Below, piece by piece: positions 6,140 through 8,018 of a DNA stretch of 8,018 nt. The notes beneath the pieces were generated by a model, which did no database searches, was not told the origin of the DNA, and saw only the letters and a list, made by a program, of their open reading frames with translations. A program made the position numbers and the translations under genes. Source of the stretch: Actinomycetes bacterium (GTDB lineage: Bacteria; Actinomycetota; Acidimicrobiia; Acidimicrobiales; Palsa-688); contig JAKARG010000131.1 of NCBI GenBank assembly GCA_021819345.1, forward strand, positions 1-8,018, in the 5' to 3' direction. How positions within the stretch are numbered: the stretch's first letter is position 1; every line of letters starts with the position of its first letter.

Positions 6140-7156
6140 GTGGCCACGCTCGCCGAGATCGCCGAACGCGCGGGGGTCTCGGTGTCGGTCGCCTCCCGAG
6201 TGCTCAATTGCGACCCCAACCTGCGCACCCGCCCCGAGACCCGCGACCGGGTGGTGCTCGCCGCCAAGGAGCTCAACTACACCGCCAACTACGCCGGGAG
6301 GGCTCTCCGCCTCTCCAGGTCCAAGGCGATCGCCCTCATCGTTCCAGACGTGAGCACCCCGCTGTTCGCCGACCTCCTGGCCGGCGCCACCGACGCGGCA
6401 TCGGGAGAGGATCACACCCTGCTGGTGGGACGCTCGGAGCGAGTGGTGGCCGACGGCGACCTGCTCAGGCGCCTCATAGGAGAAGGGCGGGTGGACGGCT
6501 TCGTCCTCCAACGCTCCGACGACCTCTCCGACCAGGCCCTCGAGAGCCTGGTCGCCAACGACGCCCGGATCGTGCTCGTCGCCTCACGGACCGCTCACCG
6601 GAAGGGCTCGGTGGTCCTCGACGACGTCGCCGGAGGTCGCCTCGCCACCGAGCACCTCCTCGGTCTCGGCCACCGCCGGATCGCGCTCATCGGTGGCGTC
6701 GATCGAAGCGACATCGCCCGCCGCCGCGAGCAGGGCTACACCGAGGCGTTGCACTGCGCCGGCCTGCGCAAGCGGGATGCATGGATCCGGCGCCTCGGCT
6801 ACTCCCCGGACGCGTCGGCTGCGGCCGCAGCCAGCCTGCTCGAGGCTTCCCCACCCCCGACCGGTATCGTCGTCGCCAACGTCAACGGGGCGATCGGAGC
6901 CCTCACCGCCATCCGCCAGGCGGGTGCGGAGATCCCCGAGGACGTCTCGGTCGTCGCCATCCACGACCAATGGATGGCCGCCCACACCTGGCCGCCGCTC
7001 ACCACGGTGAAGATGCCCTTCTACGAGGTGGGCTTCGAGGCGGTCCGCCTGCTCCTCGGGCGGCTCTCGGGCGAACCGGCCAAGGACATCGTCGTGAGCG
7101 ACCCACCCCCGCAGCTGGTCGTGCGCGCTTCTACGGGCCCACCCGGGAACTATTGA
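6140..7156 (+). CDS. LacI-family transcriptional regulator
   Basis: At 338 residues this is a full-length LacI/GalR repressor. The helix-turn-helix occupies residues 3-22 (TLAEIAERAGVS followed by SVASRVLN). The hinge helix AGRALRL (52-58) puts Leu56 at the usual position for minor-groove intercalation at a central CpG. The periplasmic-binding-like effector core runs from about 61 to the end, with IALIVPD (64-70), the subdomain crossover around GHRRIALIGG (177-186) and a C-terminal PPLTTVKMP (285-293). The effector is probably a small molecule such as a sugar or nucleoside, but nothing here identifies it. GTG at 6140 gives the exact family N-terminus; the nearby ATG at 6132 is in another frame. 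The gene is divergent from the PH operon and 98 bases upstream of the MFS gene. A LacI-type operator begins on its own stop codon, which makes the transporter the likely target. Confidence 0.93.
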   Translation: MATLAEIAERAGVSVSVASRVLNCDPNLRTRPETRDRVVLAAKELNYTANYAGRALRLSRSKAIALIVPDVSTPLFADLLAGATDAASGEDHTLLVGRSERVVADGDLLRRLIGEGRVDGFVLQRSDDLSDQALESLVANDARIVLVASRTAHRKGSVVLDDVAGGRLATEHLLGLGHRRIALIGGVDRSDIARRREQGYTEALHCAGLRKRDAWIRRLGYSPDASAAAAASLLEASPPPTGIVVANVNGAIGALTAIRQAGAEIPEDVSVVAIHDQWMAAHTWPPLTTVKMPFYEVGFEAVRLLLGRLSGEPAKDIVVSDPPPQLVVRASTGPPGNY

Positions 7157-7171
7157 AAAAACGTTTGCTCA
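7154..7171. promoter_or_regulatory. LacI-type operator upstream of the MFS gene
   Basis: TGAAAAAACGTTTGCTCA is an imperfect inverted repeat centred on CG at 7162-7163; six of eight arm positions match (TGA..AAA CG TTT..TCA). This is the typical LacI/GalR/CcpA operator pattern with a central CpG. It stands out as an A/T-rich island in GC-rich DNA. Its first three bases are the TGA stop of the LacI gene. It lies 10 bases before a candidate -10, so a bound repressor would block transcription of the transporter gene. Confidence 0.75.
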
Positions 7172-7177
7172 GCTGAG
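7168..7177. promoter_or_regulatory. Perfect 10-bp palindrome next to the operator
   Basis: CTCAGCTGAG is perfectly self-complementary and shares its first four bases with the right arm of the LacI-type operator. It lacks the central CG expected for LacI proteins, so it could be a site for another regulator or a chance palindrome. It lies immediately upstream of the candidate -10. Confidence 0.35.
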
Positions 7178-7181
7178 GTGG

Positions 7182-7187
7182 TATCCT
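7182..7187 (+). promoter_or_regulatory. Candidate -10 (TATCCT) for the MFS gene
   Basis: TATCCT fits the TANNNT consensus. Transcription would begin near 7194, giving a leader of about 60 bases before the GTG at 7255. The TTGAAA at 7153-7158 is 23 bases away, too far for a standard -35. The operator centre would fall near -31, a position suited to repression. Confidence 0.4.
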
Positions 7188-7191
7188 CCAT

Positions 7192-7221
7192 CGAGGAGGG
7201 GGCCCGACCCCGGGCTCCTCG
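7192..7221 (+). other. GC-rich stem-loop between the lacI-type and MFS genes
   Basis: CGAGGAG (7192-7198) and CTCCTCG (7215-7221) are perfect complements, and GGGG at 7199-7202 can pair with CCCC at 7208-7211, leaving a small bulge. If transcription starts near 7194, the hairpin forms the 5' end of the transporter mRNA and may stabilise it. It could instead terminate the repressor transcript, though no T-run follows. Confidence 0.4.
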
Positions 7222-7243
7222 TGTCCCACCCGACCCAAGGCAC

Positions 7244-7249
7244 GAAAGG
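7244..7249 (+). promoter_or_regulatory. Ribosome binding site (GAAAGG) fixing the MFS start
   Basis: GAAAGG lies five bases before GTG at 7255. The only other nearby in-frame start, ATG at 7309, is preceded by C/G-rich sequence with no such site, so 7255 is the better start. Confidence 0.6.
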
Positions 7250-7254
7250 TTCGC

Positions 7255-8018
7255 GTGGCGCTGCTCACCAGGGCGGATCCACGCGGTCCGGGCCGCCCCC
7301 GCCCGGGCATGCGGTCCACGGGTCCAGCGCGTCCCGCCAACCGCTGGCTGGTGTTTGCGATCGTCTCCATCGCCCTGTTCATGTCATCGCTCGACGCGAC
7401 GATCGTGTCGACCGGGCTACCGACGATCGGGCGCGCACTGCACACCCACCTCGCCTGGGCCAGCTGGACGATGACCGCCTACCAGCTCGGCCTGGTGACC
7501 GCGATGCCGGTTGCCGGGCGGGTGGCGGACCTGCTCGGCCGTAAGTCGGTGTTCGTCACCGCCGCCCTGGTCTTCACCGGAGCCTCCCTGGCGTGCGGGT
7601 CGGCGGGCTCGATCGCGGTCCTGGTCCCGCTGCGAGCGCTCCAAGCCGTTGGCGGAGCGGCCTTCCTGCCGGCGGCGAGCGGGATGGTGGTGGACTCCTT
7701 CGGTCCTGACCGTCACCGGGCACTCGGGCTGTTCTCGAGCGTCTTCCCCCTCGGAGCCCTGGCCGGTCCGATCGCCGGCGGGATCATCCTCACCGACTGG
7801 ACCTGGAGAGGGCTGTTCCTCGTCAACGTCCCGGTCGGAGCGATCTTCACCCTCCTGGCGCTGCGCTACCTCCCCGGCTCCCCTCGCCGTCAGGGACACG
7901 CCGACCTGCTCGGGGCGGCGCTGATCGGTGGAGCCGTTCTCTCCACGATGCTTGCGATCACCGCCTTCGGGACCCGCCACGGCTCGGTCTCGACGGTCGT
8001 CGCCCCCGCCTTGGTGGC
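7255..8018 (+). CDS. MFS transporter, DHA2 (14-TMS) type, 3' end cut by window
   Basis: The first 254 codons of a major facilitator transporter are present, with no stop before the window edge. After a basic, Pro/Gly-rich cytoplasmic N-terminus (1-30), hydrophobic segments lie at about 31-51, 71-89, 99-117, 119-138, 158-178, 187-206 and 218-236. Family motifs are LDATIVSTGLP (46-56), which is motif D1 with D47, motif A GRVADLLGRK (88-97), motif C GALAGPIAGG (167-176) and WRGLFLVNVPVG (184-195). This set is characteristic of proton-driven DHA2 exporters of drugs or metabolites. The substrate cannot be read from half a protein. A GTG start with a good ribosome site is used; ATG at 7309 would remove 18 residues outside the membrane. 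The upstream LacI-type operator suggests induction by that repressor's ligand, which may be the exported compound or a precursor; this is inference. Confidence 0.88.
   Translation, partial: MALLTRADPRGPGRPRPGMRSTGPARPANRWLVFAIVSIALFMSSLDATIVSTGLPTIGRALHTHLAWASWTMTAYQLGLVTAMPVAGRVADLLGRKSVFVTAALVFTGASLACGSAGSIAVLVPLRALQAVGGAAFLPAASGMVVDSFGPDRHRALGLFSSVFPLGALAGPIAGGIILTDWTWRGLFLVNVPVGAIFTLLALRYLPGSPRRQGHADLLGAALIGGAVLSTMLAITAFGTRHGSVSTVVAPALV

Noticed and set aside
6132..6353. ATG-started 73-residue frame at the front of the LacI-family gene
   Set aside because: Its frame gives Pro/Arg/Ser-rich sequence, while the GTG frame at 6140 yields an exact LacI helix-turn-helix.
6095..6511. Extension of the YdbS-like frame up to 6511
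   Set aside because: It would run antisense through the DNA-binding domain of the LacI-family gene, and no PH or membrane homology is visible there.
7153..7158. TTGAAA as a -35 for the MFS gene
   Set aside because: It is 23 bases from the TATCCT -10, too far for a normal promoter. It is better explained as part of the operator and the stop codon.

Overview
This is a GC-rich window (roughly 70% G+C by eye). Its gene style points to an actinobacterium: GTG starts are common, candidate promoters match TANNNT without a clear -35, and one protein combines an Rv2525c-like (DUF1906) domain with a Thr/Pro/Val tail. The repeated 'GIAADPTTGGYW' units resemble those I associate with Acidimicrobiia-type actinobacteria. 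That placement is an inference, because no rRNA or other phylogenetic marker is present.

The left three quarters (232-6094) is a minus-strand run of four genes. Read in the direction of transcription they are: two membrane proteins with bacterial PH (bPH2/YdbS-YdbT type) domains, whose stop and start overlap as GTGA; a class III PLP-dependent aminotransferase 49 bases further on; and a large secreted multidomain protein. The secreted protein carries a signal peptide, an N-terminal beta-rich region, an Rv2525c-like glycoside-hydrolase-like domain, an IPT/TIG domain, about six repeats of 41-42 residues, and a tail in which 42 of the last 63 residues are Thr. The first three genes may form one operon. 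The secreted protein has its own candidate promoter, and a hairpin follows its stop.

The right part (6140-8018) is on the plus strand, divergent from the PH genes. It holds a full-length LacI-family repressor and the first 254 codons of a DHA2-type major facilitator transporter, which is cut by the window end. An 18-base LacI-type inverted repeat starts exactly on the repressor's TGA stop and lies just upstream of a candidate -10 for the transporter. The simple reading is that the repressor controls the transporter in response to an unknown small molecule.

The most useful observations are this operator; three separate promoter/start pairs with identical TANNNT-N6-GTG geometry, suggesting leaderless transcripts; and the repetitive, possibly length-variable 3' half of the secreted protein gene. 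I see no CRISPR array, tRNA, rRNA, insertion sequence, phage gene or recognisable defence system. Every gap between genes is shorter than 100 bases, apart from the 231 bases at the left edge.
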